A DNA stretch of 53,033 nucleotides from Metapseudomonas resinovorans DSM 21078 (GCF_000423545.1 NZ_AUIE01000038.1:1-53033); one strand, 5' to 3'; positions 1 to 9,079 are shown, numbered from the stretch's first letter. Notes: generated by a model not told the origin, from the letters alone. Numbers and translations are program-made.

Positions 1-758
1 TGGAGCAGTTCGTCGTCGGCGAGGACGAGGCCCGCCTGATGCGCACCCACCAAGGGGCCAAGGTGGCCTTCAACGTGCAGAGCGCGGTGGATGGTGAGCA
101 TGGCCTGATCCTGCACCATGCGGTCACTCAGGATGGCAGCGACAATCAGCAGCTGGAGCCGATGGCCAAGGCTGCCCAGGCGGTCCTGGGGCAGGCGCAA
201 TTGACGGTCACCGCGGATGCCGGCTACTCCAATGGCGAGCAGTTCCAGGCCTGCGACGATGCCGGAATCACCGCCTATGTGCCGGAGAATCGAGGAATCA
301 ACAACCAAGGGGGTGACACACCGCTGTTCGACCGCAGTGCCTTTAGCTACGACGCGGAAACCGACCAGTACCAGTGTCCGGCGGGCCAGTGGCTACCGCT
401 CAAACAGCTCAGGGGCACCCAGCGCACCTATGCCGTACGCAGCGACTGCAGTGACTGCCCGTTGAAGCCGCAGTGCACCAATGCCCGGCGCCGACACGTG
501 ACCCGGCATGCCCATGAAGCGGCGTTTGCGCGGATGCAGCAGCGGATGCAGGCGCATCCGGAGATGATGGTCAGGCGCCGATCCATCGTCGAACACCCCT
601 TCGGCAACCTGAAGCAGTGGATCCTGGGCAACGGCCGCTTCCTGCTCCGCCAGTTGCAGGGCGCACGCACGGAAATGGCCCTGGCGGTAAACGCCTACAA
701 CCTGAAACGGGCCCTCAACGTGCTCGGCGCCCGTCGGTTGATCGAGCTGATGGGATAA
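1..758 (+). CDS. IS1182-like transposase, 3' part (5' end outside window)
   Basis: The reading frame is open from the first bases of the window and ends at TAA 756-758, so only the C-terminal part is present. It carries the DDE transposase core and tail of the IS1182 type: the 'AFNVQSAVD' strand, a 'TADAGY' acidic motif, a cysteine cluster near 'YQCPAGQWLP' and 'SDCSDCPLKPQC', and the conserved C-terminal 'RRSIVEHPFGNLKQWI' segment containing the last catalytic Glu. It would cut and join the ends of its own element. The right end of the element must lie between the stop codon and the uvrB stop at 875, but I cannot place it without the left end. Family assignment is from motif memory. Confidence 0.85.
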   Translation, partial: EQFVVGEDEARLMRTHQGAKVAFNVQSAVDGEHGLILHHAVTQDGSDNQQLEPMAKAAQAVLGQAQLTVTADAGYSNGEQFQACDDAGITAYVPENRGINNQGGDTPLFDRSAFSYDAETDQYQCPAGQWLPLKQLRGTQRTYAVRSDCSDCPLKPQCTNARRRHVTRHAHEAAFARMQQRMQAHPEMMVRRRSIVEHPFGNLKQWILGNGRFLLRQLQGARTEMALAVNAYNLKRALNVLGARRLIELMG

Positions 759-791
759 ATCCCGCTCCTCGCTCTCGATTACCCAGAAACA

Positions 792-820
792 CCAACGCCC
801 CGAACCAGTCGGGGCGTTGG
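792..820 (-). terminator. Strong hairpin between transposase and uvrB
   Basis: A perfect 11-bp stem (792-802 with 810-820, CCAACGCCCCG) closes a 7-nt loop. Read on the minus strand it follows the uvrB stop and is succeeded by TGTTTCTG, so it most likely ends uvrB transcription; on the plus strand no U-run follows. It might instead belong to the IS. Confidence 0.6.
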
Positions 821-874
821 CTTGGCCTGCACTCAGGGAGTTTTCACACGGCCTGTATCGGCGCCCATTTCTGT

Positions 875-2890
875 TCAGACTTTCAACAGCCGCTCTCGCA
901 ACTTCTGGATCTCGTCGCGCAATTGCGCCGCGGCCTCGAACTCCAAGTCGCGGGCAAGCTGGAACATCTTTTCCTCCATCTGACGGATGCGCTTGGTGAT
1001 CTCGCTGGGCGAGCGCAGCTCCGCCTCGTACCGGGCGCTCTCCTCCGCCGCCTTCGCCATGGCCTTGCGCTTGTTGCTGCGCGAACCCGGCACTGTGGCA
1101 CCTTCGAGGATGTCCTGGATGTCCTTCTTCACACCCTTCGGCACGATGCCGTGGGCTTCGTTGAAAGCCACCTGCTTACTCCGGCGCCGGTCAGTCTCGT
1201 CCAGCGCACGCTGCATGGAACCGGTGACATTATCGGCGTAAAGAATCGCCCTGCCGTTGAGGTTCCGTGCCGCGCGACCAATGGTCTGAATCAGTGAGCG
1301 CTCGGAACGCAGGAAGCCCTCCTTGTCCGCATCCAGAATGGCCACCAGCGCCACCTCCGGCATGTCCAGGCCTTCACGCAGCAGGTTGATCCCCACCAAC
1401 ACATCGAAAGCACCAGTACGCAGATCCCGGATGATTTCCACACGCTCCACGGTATCGATGTCCGAGTGCAGGTAGCGCACTTTCACATCGTGGTCGGCCA
1501 GGTAGTCGGTCAGGTCCTCCGCCATGCGCTTGGTCAGCGTGGTGACCAGCACCCGCTCCTCCACTGCAACCCGCTTGCGGATCTCCGAGAGCAGATCGTC
1601 CACCTGCGTCCTGGCTGGCCGCACTTCGACCTCCGGGTCGACCAAGCCCGTGGGTCGTACCACCTGCTCGACTACCCGCCCCGCATGCTCACCTTCATAG
1701 GGCCCCGGGGTCGCCGAGACGAAGATGGCTTGAGGGCTGATGGCCTCCCACTCGTCGAAACGCAGCGGACGGTTGTCCAGCGCGGACGGCAAGCGGAATC
1801 CGTACTCCACCAGGGTTTCCTTGCGCGAACGGTCGCCTTTGAACATGGCGCCGACCTGGGGCACCGTGACGTGAGATTCGTCAATCACCAGCAGGGCATT
1901 GGCTGGCAGGTAATCGTACAGCGTGGGCGGCGGCTCACCGGGAGCACGGCCGGAGAGATAACGGGAATAGTTCTCGATACCATTGCAGTAGCCCAGCTCA
2001 AGGATCATCTCCAGATCGAAGCGAGTGCGCTGCTCAAGGCGCTGCGCTTCCACCAGTTTGTTGGCAGAACGCAGCTGTTCCAGACGTTCTTTCAGCTCTT
2101 CCTTGATCTTGTCCACCGCCTCCAGCAGCACTTCGCGAGGCGTCACGTAGTGGCTCTTCGGGTAGAAGGTGAAGCGCGGCAACTTGCGGATAACCTCGCC
2201 GGTCAGCGGATCGAAGGCCGCCAGGCTCTCCACTTCATCGTCGAAGAGCTCGACCCGGATGGCTTCAAGATCGGATTCCGCCGGGAAGATGTCGATGACA
2301 TCGCCGCGAACCCGGAAGGTGGCACGGGCGAAGTCCATGTCATTGCGCGTGTACTGCAGCTCCGCCAGGCGACGCAACAGGGTGCGCTGATCGATACGGT
2401 CGCCGCGGTCGATGTGGAGGACCATCCTCAGGTAGGACGCCGGATCACCCAGACCGTAGATGGAGGACACCGTGGCAACGATGATGGCATCCGGCCGCTC
2501 CAGCAGGGCCTTGGTCGCCGACAGGCGCATCTGCTCAATATGGTCGTTGATCGAGGCGTCCTTCTCGATATAGGTGTCCGACGACGGAACGTAGGCTTCC
2601 GGCTGGTAGTAGTCGTAATAGGAAACGAAGTACTCGACCGAATTGTTCGGAAAAAAAGCCCGGAACTCACCGTAAAGCTGTGCCGCCAGAGTCTTGTTTG
2701 GCGCCAGCACCAGTGTCGGGCGCTGAACCTGGGAAATGACGTTGGCAATACTGAACGTCTTCCCCGACCCGGTTACCCCCAACAGTGTCTGGTGCGACAG
2801 GCCGGCTTCCAGCCCTTCCACCATCTGGCGAATGGCCTCCGGCTGGTCGCCGGCGGGCTGGAAGCGGGTGACAAGCTGGAACTCCGACAT
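875..2890 (-). CDS. uvrB: Excinuclease ABC subunit UvrB
   Basis: UvrB is the damage-verifying helicase-like subunit of nucleotide excision repair; loaded by UvrA, it holds the lesion strand and recruits UvrC. The 671-residue protein has the Walker A motif GVTGSGKT at residues 38-45, the beta-hairpin region '[20 protein letters not shown]', helicase motif VI-like 'QTIGRAARN', and the C-terminal UVR domain ([19 protein letters not shown]) that contacts UvrC. Length matches the family. It is transcribed alone, divergently from the aminotransferase at 3074. I see no LexA box in the 180-bp upstream gap, so SOS control is not supported here. Confidence 0.98.
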   Translation of the reverse strand: MSEFQLVTRFQPAGDQPEAIRQMVEGLEAGLSHQTLLGVTGSGKTFSIANVISQVQRPTLVLAPNKTLAAQLYGEFRAFFPNNSVEYFVSYYDYYQPEAYVPSSDTYIEKDASINDHIEQMRLSATKALLERPDAIIVATVSSIYGLGDPASYLRMVLHIDRGDRIDQRTLLRRLAELQYTRNDMDFARATFRVRGDVIDIFPAESDLEAIRVELFDDEVESLAAFDPLTGEVIRKLPRFTFYPKSHYVTPREVLLEAVDKIKEELKERLEQLRSANKLVEAQRLEQRTRFDLEMILELGYCNGIENYSRYLSGRAPGEPPPTLYDYLPANALLVIDESHVTVPQVGAMFKGDRSRKETLVEYGFRLPSALDNRPLRFDEWEAISPQAIFVSATPGPYEGEHAGRVVEQVVRPTGLVDPEVEVRPARTQVDDLLSEIRKRVAVEERVLVTTLTKRMAEDLTDYLADHDVKVRYLHSDIDTVERVEIIRDLRTGAFDVLVGINLLREGLDMPEVALVAILDADKEGFLRSERSLIQTIGRAARNLNGRAILYADNVTGSMQRALDETDRRRSKQVAFNEAHGIVPKGVKKDIQDILEGATVPGSRSNKRKAMAKAAEESARYEAELRSPSEITKRIRQMEEKMFQLARDLEFEAAAQLRDEIQKLRERLLKV

Positions 2891-2985
2891 GCTGACCTCG
2901 AATTTGGATGTGACACGTGCGCAGAACGGGCGTCATACCTGGCGGAAAGCTTGCGCGCGATGTCGCCGCAAACTGTCTGGGCCGC

Positions 2986-2991
2986 TATAAT
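2986..2991 (+). promoter_or_regulatory. Candidate -10 box for the aminotransferase gene
   Basis: A perfect TATAAT lies 83 bp upstream of the start codon at 3074. The -35 region at suitable spacing (about 2963-2968) is poor, so this is a partial promoter call. Confidence 0.4.
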
Positions 2992-3005
2992 ACCGGCCCG
3001 ATTGC

Positions 3006-3036
3006 GCAACCCCTAGCGCACATCGTTCGGGGTTGC
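3006..3036 (+). other. Leader hairpin of the aminotransferase mRNA
   Basis: GCAACCCC at 3006-3013 is mirrored by GGGGTTGC at 3029-3036, an 8-bp perfect stem with a 15-nt loop. It falls just downstream of the TATAAT box, within the presumed 5' leader, and ahead of a pyrimidine-rich stretch. It could be a leader structure or stabiliser; no function is shown. Confidence 0.35.
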
Positions 3037-3073
3037 ATTTCCTCCTCACCTTCCTCCTCCGAGCTGCCGCATC

Positions 3074-4270
3074 ATGAGTCTGTTTTCTGCCGTCGAAATG
3101 GCTCCGCGCGACCCTATTCTAGGTCTCAACGAAGCGTTCAACGCCGATACCCGTGCCAACAAGATCAACCTGGGCGTGGGCGTCTACTACAACGAGGAAG
3201 GCCGCATCCCGCTCCTGCGTGCTGTAGCTGAAGCGGAAAAGGCCCGCATCGAAGCCCACGCTCCGCGTGGTTACCTGCCGATCGAGGGTATCGCCGCCTA
3301 CGATCAGGCTGTGCAGAAACTGCTGTTCGGTGCTGATTCCGAACTGCTGGCTCAAGGCCGTGTAGTCACTACCCAGGCCGTGGGGGGCACCGGCGCCCTG
3401 AAGACTGGTGCCGACTTCCTCAAGCGCCTGCTACCCAATGCCGTCGTCGCCATCAGCGACCCGAGCTGGGAAAACCACCGCGCGCTGTTCGAGTCGGCCG
3501 GCTTCCCGGTGCAGAACTACCGTTACTACGATGCCGCCACCAACGGCGTGAATCGTGCCGGCCTACTGGAAGATCTCAAGGCTCTGCCTGCCCGCTCCAT
3601 CGTGGTCCTGCACGCCTGCTGCCACAATCCCACCGGCGTCGACCTTGGCCTGGATGACTGGAAAGCCGTCCTGGAAGTCCTGCGCGAACGCGAGCACGTG
3701 CCCTTCCTCGATATCGCCTACCAGGGCTTCGGCGAAGGCATCGACCAGGATGCATTCGCAGTGCGCCTGTTCGCCGAGTCGGGTCTGCAGTTCTTCGTGT
3801 CCAGCTCCTTCTCCAAGTCTTTCTCGCTCTATGGCGAGCGCGTCGGCGCCCTCTCCGTAGTGACCAACTCGAAGGAAGAAGCCGGCCGCGTGCTGTCCCA
3901 GGTCAAGCGCGTGATCCGCACCAACTACTCCAACCCGCCGACTCATGGCGCCACCGTGGTTGCCTCGGTACTCAACAGCCCCGAACTCCGCGCCATGTGG
4001 GAAGCGGAACTGGGCGAAATGCGCACCCGCATCCACAGCATGCGCCTGGCCATGGTTGAGCAACTGACCAACCAAGGCGCCAAGCGCGACTTCAGCTTCG
4101 TTGCCCGCCAGCGCGGCATGTTCTCCTACTCCGGCCTGACCGCCGAGCAGGTTGAACGCCTGAAGAACGAGTTCGGTATCTACGCCGTCAGCACCGGCCG
4201 TATCTGCGTTGCCGCGCTGAACAACAGCAACCTGGAAAGCATCACACGCGCCATCACCCAAGTTCTCTGA
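3074..4270 (+). CDS. Class-I aspartate/aromatic amino acid aminotransferase
   Basis: A 398-residue PLP-dependent transaminase of the AspC/TyrB fold type I. It exchanges the amino group between aspartate or aromatic amino acids and 2-oxoglutarate in the cytoplasm. Visible family features: N-terminal 'INLGVGVYYNEEG', 'HNPTGVDL' with the PLP-contacting Asn, and 'SSSFSKSFSLYGERVG' with the Schiff-base lysine at residue 248. Length is typical. In P. aeruginosa the homologue in this position (next to uvrB) is simply called an amino acid aminotransferase; substrate preference (Asp versus Tyr/Phe) cannot be read from the sequence, so no symbol is given. It is monocistronic with its own terminator at 4280. 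Confidence 0.95.
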   Translation: MSLFSAVEMAPRDPILGLNEAFNADTRANKINLGVGVYYNEEGRIPLLRAVAEAEKARIEAHAPRGYLPIEGIAAYDQAVQKLLFGADSELLAQGRVVTTQAVGGTGALKTGADFLKRLLPNAVVAISDPSWENHRALFESAGFPVQNYRYYDAATNGVNRAGLLEDLKALPARSIVVLHACCHNPTGVDLGLDDWKAVLEVLREREHVPFLDIAYQGFGEGIDQDAFAVRLFAESGLQFFVSSSFSKSFSLYGERVGALSVVTNSKEEAGRVLSQVKRVIRTNYSNPPTHGATVVASVLNSPELRAMWEAELGEMRTRIHSMRLAMVEQLTNQGAKRDFSFVARQRGMFSYSGLTAEQVERLKNEFGIYAVSTGRICVAALNNSNLESITRAITQVL

Positions 4271-4279
4271 AAAGAAATC

Positions 4280-4315
4280 GGAGAAGCTCAAGCAGATGCT
4301 TGACTTCTCCTTTCT
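4280..4315 (+). terminator. Terminator of the aminotransferase gene
   Basis: GGAGAAG (4280-4286) and TCAAGC (4288-4293) pair with GCTTGA (4298-4303) and CTTCTCC (4304-4310) around an AGAT loop with one bulged C, followed by TTTCT. It begins 9 bp after the stop codon. Confidence 0.8.
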
Positions 4316-4327
4316 AATCAGTAAGAT
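4300..4327 (+). promoter_or_regulatory. Promoter of tRNA-Asn, overlapping the preceding terminator
   Basis: TTGACT (4300-4305) and TAAGAT (4322-4327) are separated by 16 bp and lie 13 bp before the tRNA. The -35 box is inside the 3' arm of the terminator stem. Confidence 0.65.
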
Positions 4328-4340
4328 ACGACGCATCCGA

Positions 4341-4416
4341 TCCGCGATAGCTCAGTCGGTAGAGCAAATGACTGTTAATCATTGGGTCCCTGGTTCGAGT
4401 CCAGGTCGCGGAGCCA
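4341..4416 (+). tRNA. tRNA-Asn (anticodon GUU)
   Basis: The acceptor arm TCCGCGA (4341-4347) pairs with TCGCGGA (4406-4412). The D-arm has AGCTCAGTCGGTAGAGC, the anticodon loop CTGTTAA holds GTT at 4374-4376, and the T-arm has GGTTCGAGTCC. Discriminator G at 4413 is followed by an encoded CCA (4414-4416). All positions fit a 76-nt tRNA. Confidence 0.98.
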
Positions 4417-4421
4417 AATTG

Positions 4422-4453
4422 AAAAGCCCTCGGCACATGCCGAGGGCTTTTTC
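4422..4453 (+). terminator. Terminator after tRNA-Asn
   Basis: AAAAGCCCTCGGC pairs with GCCGAGGGCTTTT around an ACAT loop, followed by TTTCTTT. It begins 6 bp after the CCA end. Confidence 0.85.
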
Positions 4454-4503
4454 TTTATGGGCCGAATTCGAACCAAGGTCTGCACTCCGGGTTATCCAGC
4501 ACT

Positions 4504-4531
4504 AAAAAAGCCGGCTCGTTAGGCCGGCTTT
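4504..4531 (-). terminator. Terminator of the comEA-like gene
   Basis: AAAGCCGGC (4507-4515) pairs with GCCGGCTTT (4523-4531). On the minus strand the stem is followed by a run of six T residues (the A-run 4504-4509), 17 bp past the comEA-like stop codon. Confidence 0.85.
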
Positions 4532-4547
4532 CTGACACTCTGCGCTA

Positions 4548-4871
4548 CTACTCCACACTCAGCTTGTCACGATTCCTATCAAGCGTCTTCACGCCAATGC
4601 CCTTGACCTCCAGCAGATCGTCTATTGAAGAGAACGGACCGTTCTCCTCTCGATACTGGACTATGGCATTGGCCTTTGCCTCACCGATGCCGATCATTTG
4701 ATCCTGGAAGGCCGCCGCATCGGCGGAATTGATATTGAGCTTGCCAGACTGCTGTGCAGCGCCTGCCACAGCAGCTGTAGCCTCCACCTTCGCGGCAACC
4801 GCAGACTGGGTATAGCCGAAGAAAAGCGAACAGATCACAAAAAACAGCGAGGCGAATCGAACACGAAACAT
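4548..4871 (-). CDS. Secreted ComEA-like helix-hairpin-helix protein
   Basis: A 107-residue protein with an N-terminal signal peptide (MFRVRFASLFFVICSLFF..., likely cleaved after AVAA) and two helix-hairpin-helix motifs in the second half: 'LNINSADAAAFQDQMIGIG' and 'FSSIDDLLEVKGIGVKTL'. This is the ComEA/ComE1 architecture, a periplasmic DNA-binding protein which in naturally transformable bacteria ratchets incoming DNA across the outer membrane. The start at 4871 is chosen because AAGGAG lies 8 nt before that ATG; the GTG at 4880 has the same AAGGA directly against it. Pseudomonas carry this gene even where competence is unproven. Confidence 0.85.
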   Translation of the reverse strand: MFRVRFASLFFVICSLFFGYTQSAVAAKVEATAAVAGAAQQSGKLNINSADAAAFQDQMIGIGEAKANAIVQYREENGPFSSIDDLLEVKGIGVKTLDRNRDKLSVE

Positions 4872-4931
4872 CGTGAACACTCCTTGTCATCAGTAAGGGG
4901 ACGCGGTACTTCCTAAACCGCCCCACACAAA

Positions 4932-6935
4932 CTAATGCCTCGAGCTATTGGGCTCAATTCGTCGTTGTTGATGGATCCAGTCAACAATTTCCTCTTCTGG
5001 GGTGTAACCATTGACTGTTTCGCGTAGGAGCTGACGCACGCGGACGTAATCATCGCTCTCGACGGCCGCGAACAGCTCGGACAACACACGTTTGAACGCA
5101 TCCCAAGGGAGATGCTCTTCATTGGCGCGCATGATCATCGGGTGCTCAGTGGGGCTGACGTTGTCGCCGATGAGGAGCTCTTCATAGAGTTTCTCACCCG
5201 GCCTAAGACCACTGAACTCGATGGCGATATCACCCGTGGAATTCTTATCGGAGCGGACCGTCAGACCAGACAGGTGAATCATCTTCTCGGCAAGCTCGGC
5301 GATTTTCACCGGCTGCCCCATGTCCAGCACAAAGACATCCCCCCCCTGCCCCATCGAACCAGCCTGGATCACCAACTGCGCTGCTTCCGGAATCGTCATG
5401 AAGTAACGCGTGATGTTGGGATGGGTTACGGTTACCGGACCACCGCGCTTGATTTGCTCGCGGAACAGAGGAATAACCGAGCCGGAAGAACCCAGGACGT
5501 TGCCAAAACGGACCATGGTGAAACGGGTCTTGTTGACCCGATGAACCGCGTCGCTGTCGCCAAATAGCACTGGTGCGGTTTCTCGACTCAGCGCCTGCAG
5601 GGTCATCTCGGACAAACGCTTGGTGCTACCCATCACGTTGGTCGGCCGTACCGCCTTGTCCGTGGAAATCAGCACGAAATTCTCGACACCACCTTGAACC
5701 GCAGCCTGGGCGGTATACAAGGTACCCATCACGTTGTTGAGCACGCCCTCAGCCACGTTGTGCTCAACCATGGGCACATGCTTGTAGGCAGCAGCATGAT
5801 AGACAGTGTCGACTCTCCAGGTTCGCATGATGTCCGAAAGCCGATCCAGATTGCGCACTGACCCCAGAATAGGTATCAAGCTAACGCTCAGTGACTCGCG
5901 AAGAACACGCTGTTCAAGCTCAATCTGGATGTTGTAGAGATTGAACTCGCTATGCTCGAACAGAAGCAGCGCCCTTGGACCGCAACCCAAAATCTGCCGG
6001 CAGAGTTCCGAGCCAATTGAGCCGCCCGCTCCAGTGACCATGACGACTTTTCCACGGATGCAACGCTCGAACAGCTCTTTACGCGGAGGTACAGAATCAC
6101 GCCCCAACAGATCGGCAATATCTACTTCCTGAATGTCATCGACCTTAACCCGCCCGCTCGCAAGATCCATGAAACCGGGGATACTGCGTACATGTAGAGG
6201 GAAAGCCTCTAGAGTGGCCAGAATCTCTCGCCGCCGGGCACGAGATGTAGAGGGAATCGCAAGCAGAACCTCCTCAGCCCCCGTCTGCTCAATCATCTGC
6301 TGGACGTGTTTTGGCTTGTAGACCTGTAAACCGGCGATCACCCTGGTCGCGATACTGTCGTCATCGTCGATAAATGCAACAGGACGCATTGCTCGTCCCA
6401 TGCGCAGGGCAGCCACCAGTTGGTTGCCGGCAGCACCTGCACCATAAATCGCGACTTTAGGAAGACCATCCACCGAATTAACGAAAGGAACTTGTCGCGC
6501 AGCAGAGAACCAATCCCCCAAAAAATACTGGCGCATGAACAAGCGCAAGCCACCCACCAACACCAGGCTCAACCACCAGTAGTTGAAAACCAGCGATCGG
6601 GGAATCAACTCGGGGGCGTCCCGATACCAGTAAATCGCCAGCGCCAGAAGCAGAGCCGATAGGCTGACAGCCTTTGCGATCGCGATAAGCGCATCGTTGC
6701 CGAAATACCGCATCACGGCCCGATACATCCCGAACCGTATGAAGAGCGGTATTGCGAGTACAGGTGCCAAGGCGAACAACCAGGCGTGTCCACCTAACGG
6801 GTGCACAAGTTCGTCGGTTCCCAGTCGCACGACAAAAGCAAACCACAGTGCCCCCCATACTAGGAGTACGTCGACGCTAACCTGCAACAGACGCTTATAG
6901 CGGCGAGGTAACCGCAACAACCATTCGCGCAACAT
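4932..6935 (-). CDS. wbpM: WbpM-type UDP-GlcNAc 4,6-dehydratase (membrane-anchored)
   Basis: A 667-residue inner-membrane nucleotide-sugar dehydratase that converts UDP-GlcNAc to UDP-4-keto-6-deoxy-GlcNAc, precursor of D-QuiNAc and D-FucNAc in O antigen. The N-terminal ~150 residues hold about four hydrophobic segments; a first Rossmann-like region (VAIYGAGAAGNQL) is followed by the catalytic SDR domain with VMVTGAGGSIGSELCR. In this family the usual catalytic Tyr is a Met (S-M-K triad), and here the segment reads 'LISTDKAVRPTNVMGSTKR', consistent with that. It is the last gene of the O-antigen cluster, 156 bp after wbpL, the conserved end of P. aeruginosa-type loci. Confidence 0.95.
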   Translation of the reverse strand: MLREWLLRLPRRYKRLLQVSVDVLLVWGALWFAFVVRLGTDELVHPLGGHAWLFALAPVLAIPLFIRFGMYRAVMRYFGNDALIAIAKAVSLSALLLALAIYWYRDAPELIPRSLVFNYWWLSLVLVGGLRLFMRQYFLGDWFSAARQVPFVNSVDGLPKVAIYGAGAAGNQLVAALRMGRAMRPVAFIDDDDSIATRVIAGLQVYKPKHVQQMIEQTGAEEVLLAIPSTSRARRREILATLEAFPLHVRSIPGFMDLASGRVKVDDIQEVDIADLLGRDSVPPRKELFERCIRGKVVMVTGAGGSIGSELCRQILGCGPRALLLFEHSEFNLYNIQIELEQRVLRESLSVSLIPILGSVRNLDRLSDIMRTWRVDTVYHAAAYKHVPMVEHNVAEGVLNNVMGTLYTAQAAVQGGVENFVLISTDKAVRPTNVMGSTKRLSEMTLQALSRETAPVLFGDSDAVHRVNKTRFTMVRFGNVLGSSGSVIPLFREQIKRGGPVTVTHPNITRYFMTIPEAAQLVIQAGSMGQGGDVFVLDMGQPVKIAELAEKMIHLSGLTVRSDKNSTGDIAIEFSGLRPGEKLYEELLIGDNVSPTEHPMIMRANEEHLPWDAFKRVLSELFAAVESDDYVRVRQLLRETVNGYTPEEEIVDWIHQQRRIEPNSSRH

Positions 6936-7091
6936 CTTCAGGGTTCCTTATCCCATCTTGGTCCGACCAAGGGAGCAAGCTTTACAAAAGCTGCGAAAAA
7001 CGCGGCGTTTTGCATTGATCCTAGCAATCTATCCCTCGCCAAAAGGCAAGCGCTTGGGCCACGAAGTAATAGCACACCCTTCTGGTGAGCC

Positions 7092-8111
7092 TTAAGCCCC
7101 GACTTCTTTCTTACCTGCATTGAAGCGGATGGCCAGCCCGACGAGCGGCAGGTAGGAAAATACCAGCGCCGAGAAACCATCAACCTTGCCCAAAGCAACG
7201 ACGCAAGCCCAGGGCAGCAGCCAGAACAAATTGATCGCCCCTATAGCCAACGTCACCGGCAGATGCCGTCCAAACGATCTGGAGGCGTACTGATAAGCAT
7301 GACTACGGTGGGCTTCATAGACCTTGTCACCCCTGAGAAGGCGGCGCAACAACGTCCAGGTGGCGTCGACAATGAACACTCCCAGCAATATCAACCAGCA
7401 CCAGAGCAACAAAGGGTTGATCCAGGCCGCGTGCAAGGAAAGGGTCCCAAGAATGATGCCAAGAAAACCGCTACCGGCATCTCCCATGAAGATCTTGGCG
7501 GGCGGGAAGTTCCAGAACAGAAATCCACTCACTGCCGCTGCCAGAAACAACGGAACCACCATGACCTGCTGCTCCCCGAGCAAGTAGTAAAGCAGCGCAC
7601 CGCCCAGGCAAACACAAACAGCCTCGACGCTGGCGATTCCATCAATCCCATCCATGAAGTTGTAAAGATTCAAGAGCCAGACCAGATAGAGGCTGCCGAA
7701 CACATAACCGAATGCACCAAGATCAAGACTTGCCCCGAAAAGACTAAGTTCGGGTAAGCCACCAACCAACCAGAGCACCCATCCAGCCCCAATGAAATGG
7801 GCCAATAACCGCCAGCGTGCGGCGATATGCCCATGATCATCCAAAAACCCGACAGCGGCGATCCAAGCACCTGCACCAAATAGAGCCCACATCACCGATG
7901 AGCTCAACACGCCACCCAGGAAAAGCAACGGCAACGCAACCAGGAAACTGACCACGATTGCCCCGCCGCCGCCCCTAGGAGTGGGAATGGAATGTGAGCT
8001 ACGTGCGTTAGGCACATCCAAGAGTTGTCGTGCTAACGCATAGCGACGCACTCCACCGGTCAAGGCAAAAGAGCTGAGAACCAGGACCGGAAAAAACCAC
8101 CAGATGATCAT
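7092..8111 (-). CDS. wbpL: WbpL-type initiating glycosyl-1-phosphate transferase
   Basis: A 339-residue polytopic inner-membrane enzyme of the WecA/MraY superfamily (about ten hydrophobic segments). It moves a HexNAc-1-phosphate (D-QuiNAc, D-FucNAc or GlcNAc) from UDP to undecaprenyl phosphate and so starts the O-unit. Diagnostic cytoplasmic-loop motifs are present: 'FLDDHGHIAARWRL', 'NLYNFMDGIDGIAS', 'FMGDAGSGFLG' and 'HRSHAYQYAS'. Its start overlaps the stop of the upstream SDR gene by 4 bp, so the two are translationally coupled. In P. aeruginosa the gene also starts common-antigen synthesis; the sugar used here is inferred only. Confidence 0.93.
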   Translation of the reverse strand: MIIWWFFPVLVLSSFALTGGVRRYALARQLLDVPNARSSHSIPTPRGGGGAIVVSFLVALPLLFLGGVLSSSVMWALFGAGAWIAAVGFLDDHGHIAARWRLLAHFIGAGWVLWLVGGLPELSLFGASLDLGAFGYVFGSLYLVWLLNLYNFMDGIDGIASVEAVCVCLGGALLYYLLGEQQVMVVPLFLAAAVSGFLFWNFPPAKIFMGDAGSGFLGIILGTLSLHAAWINPLLLWCWLILLGVFIVDATWTLLRRLLRGDKVYEAHRSHAYQYASRSFGRHLPVTLAIGAINLFWLLPWACVVALGKVDGFSALVFSYLPLVGLAIRFNAGKKEVGA

Positions 8112-9070
8112 TTCGCTTGGGTTTCCATGTAGTGCTTGGCAACCTTGCTCAATGCCTCGTCAACACCAAGAGGTGGGTTCCAATTCAATAGGCTACGGGT
8201 CTTGCCGATATCCACCTGGAGAGATCCGCACAACCGTTTCGAGAGGGCACGCTTGCCGAGCAACGCTGCGGTCGCTTCAAGCAGCCAGACAGGAACTGGA
8301 AGCAAGCGCGCAGGTTTGTCCAAGGCAAGTGCCATGCGGCGCAGCAATTCGCTCGTCGACAAGTCTTCGCCATCACTCACGAGAAAGGTCTCGTTAGCTG
8401 CAGCCGGATGGTCAACGCAGGTCAGGATGAGAGAGACCAAGTTATCGAGCGCTACCAAGCTACGTCGATTGTCGATCGAGCCGAGAGGCAAAGGAACCCC
8501 CTTGTCGAGCCAGCGCATCATGCTCAGGAAGTTGGCCTTGACCCCAGGGCCATAAACCAGCGTCGGGCGGATAATCACCACCTCCATGCCGGTTGCCGAA
8601 GACAGCTCACGTAATTGCTGCTCGGCCTCCATCTTGGATACGCCATATGGGTCGATTGGAGCGGGTCTGTCTGTAGCCGCAAACGGTGCATTCGGCAGAG
8701 TGGCCTCGCCGTTGACCTTGATCGAACTGATGAAAATGAAACGCCGAACGCCAGAGTTCGCCGCCTGCCTTGCAAGCTGAAGCGTCCCCTGGACGTTGAC
8801 CCGTCGGAAGGCCGAAAGCGGGTCCGTCTCGCTCTCATTCATCACATGCACCCGAGCAGCGCAATGAACAATCGCCGTCACGCCGCGCACGACCCCACTC
8901 CAATCGGTATCCCCCCCGATTTCAGGGACCACGCAAACCTCAACATCCTGTGGAACATCTTTTGGAATCGAGCGATAGGAGCTGCGTAGTTGGTAGCGGC
9001 CATCAGCCAATAACCGCCCCAGGACTGCACGCCCGACAAAACCGCTGGCACCGGTCAATAGAATTCGCAT
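8108..9070 (-). CDS. NAD-dependent SDR epimerase/reductase (WbpV/WbjF-like)
   Basis: A 320-residue extended short-chain dehydrogenase. It shows the cofactor motif 'LTGASGFVGRAV' at the N-terminus, the catalytic 'FISSIKVNG' Ser region and 'YGVSKMEAE' (YxxxK). Relatives next to wbpL in P. aeruginosa loci include WbpV, which reduces UDP-4-keto-6-deoxy-GlcNAc at C4 to give UDP-D-QuiNAc, and WbjF. The position directly before wbpL and wbpM suggests it acts on the WbpM product. Which C4 configuration (QuiNAc or FucNAc) results cannot be read from the sequence. It is coupled to wbpL by a 4-bp overlap. Confidence 0.82.
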   Translation of the reverse strand: MRILLTGASGFVGRAVLGRLLADGRYQLRSSYRSIPKDVPQDVEVCVVPEIGGDTDWSGVVRGVTAIVHCAARVHVMNESETDPLSAFRRVNVQGTLQLARQAANSGVRRFIFISSIKVNGEATLPNAPFAATDRPAPIDPYGVSKMEAEQQLRELSSATGMEVVIIRPTLVYGPGVKANFLSMMRWLDKGVPLPLGSIDNRRSLVALDNLVSLILTCVDHPAAANETFLVSDGEDLSTSELLRRMALALDKPARLLPVPVWLLEATAALLGKRALSKRLCGSLQVDIGKTRSLLNWNPPLGVDEALSKVAKHYMETQAK

Positions 9071-9079
9071 TATTCAGCT

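Noticed and set aside
1466-3016. Open plus-strand frame of 516 codons
   Set aside because: Antisense to uvrB, which has all family motifs; no ribosome site and no recognisable domain.
2891-3073. LexA box before uvrB
   Set aside because: No CTG-N10-CAG sequence of acceptable quality is present in the gap.
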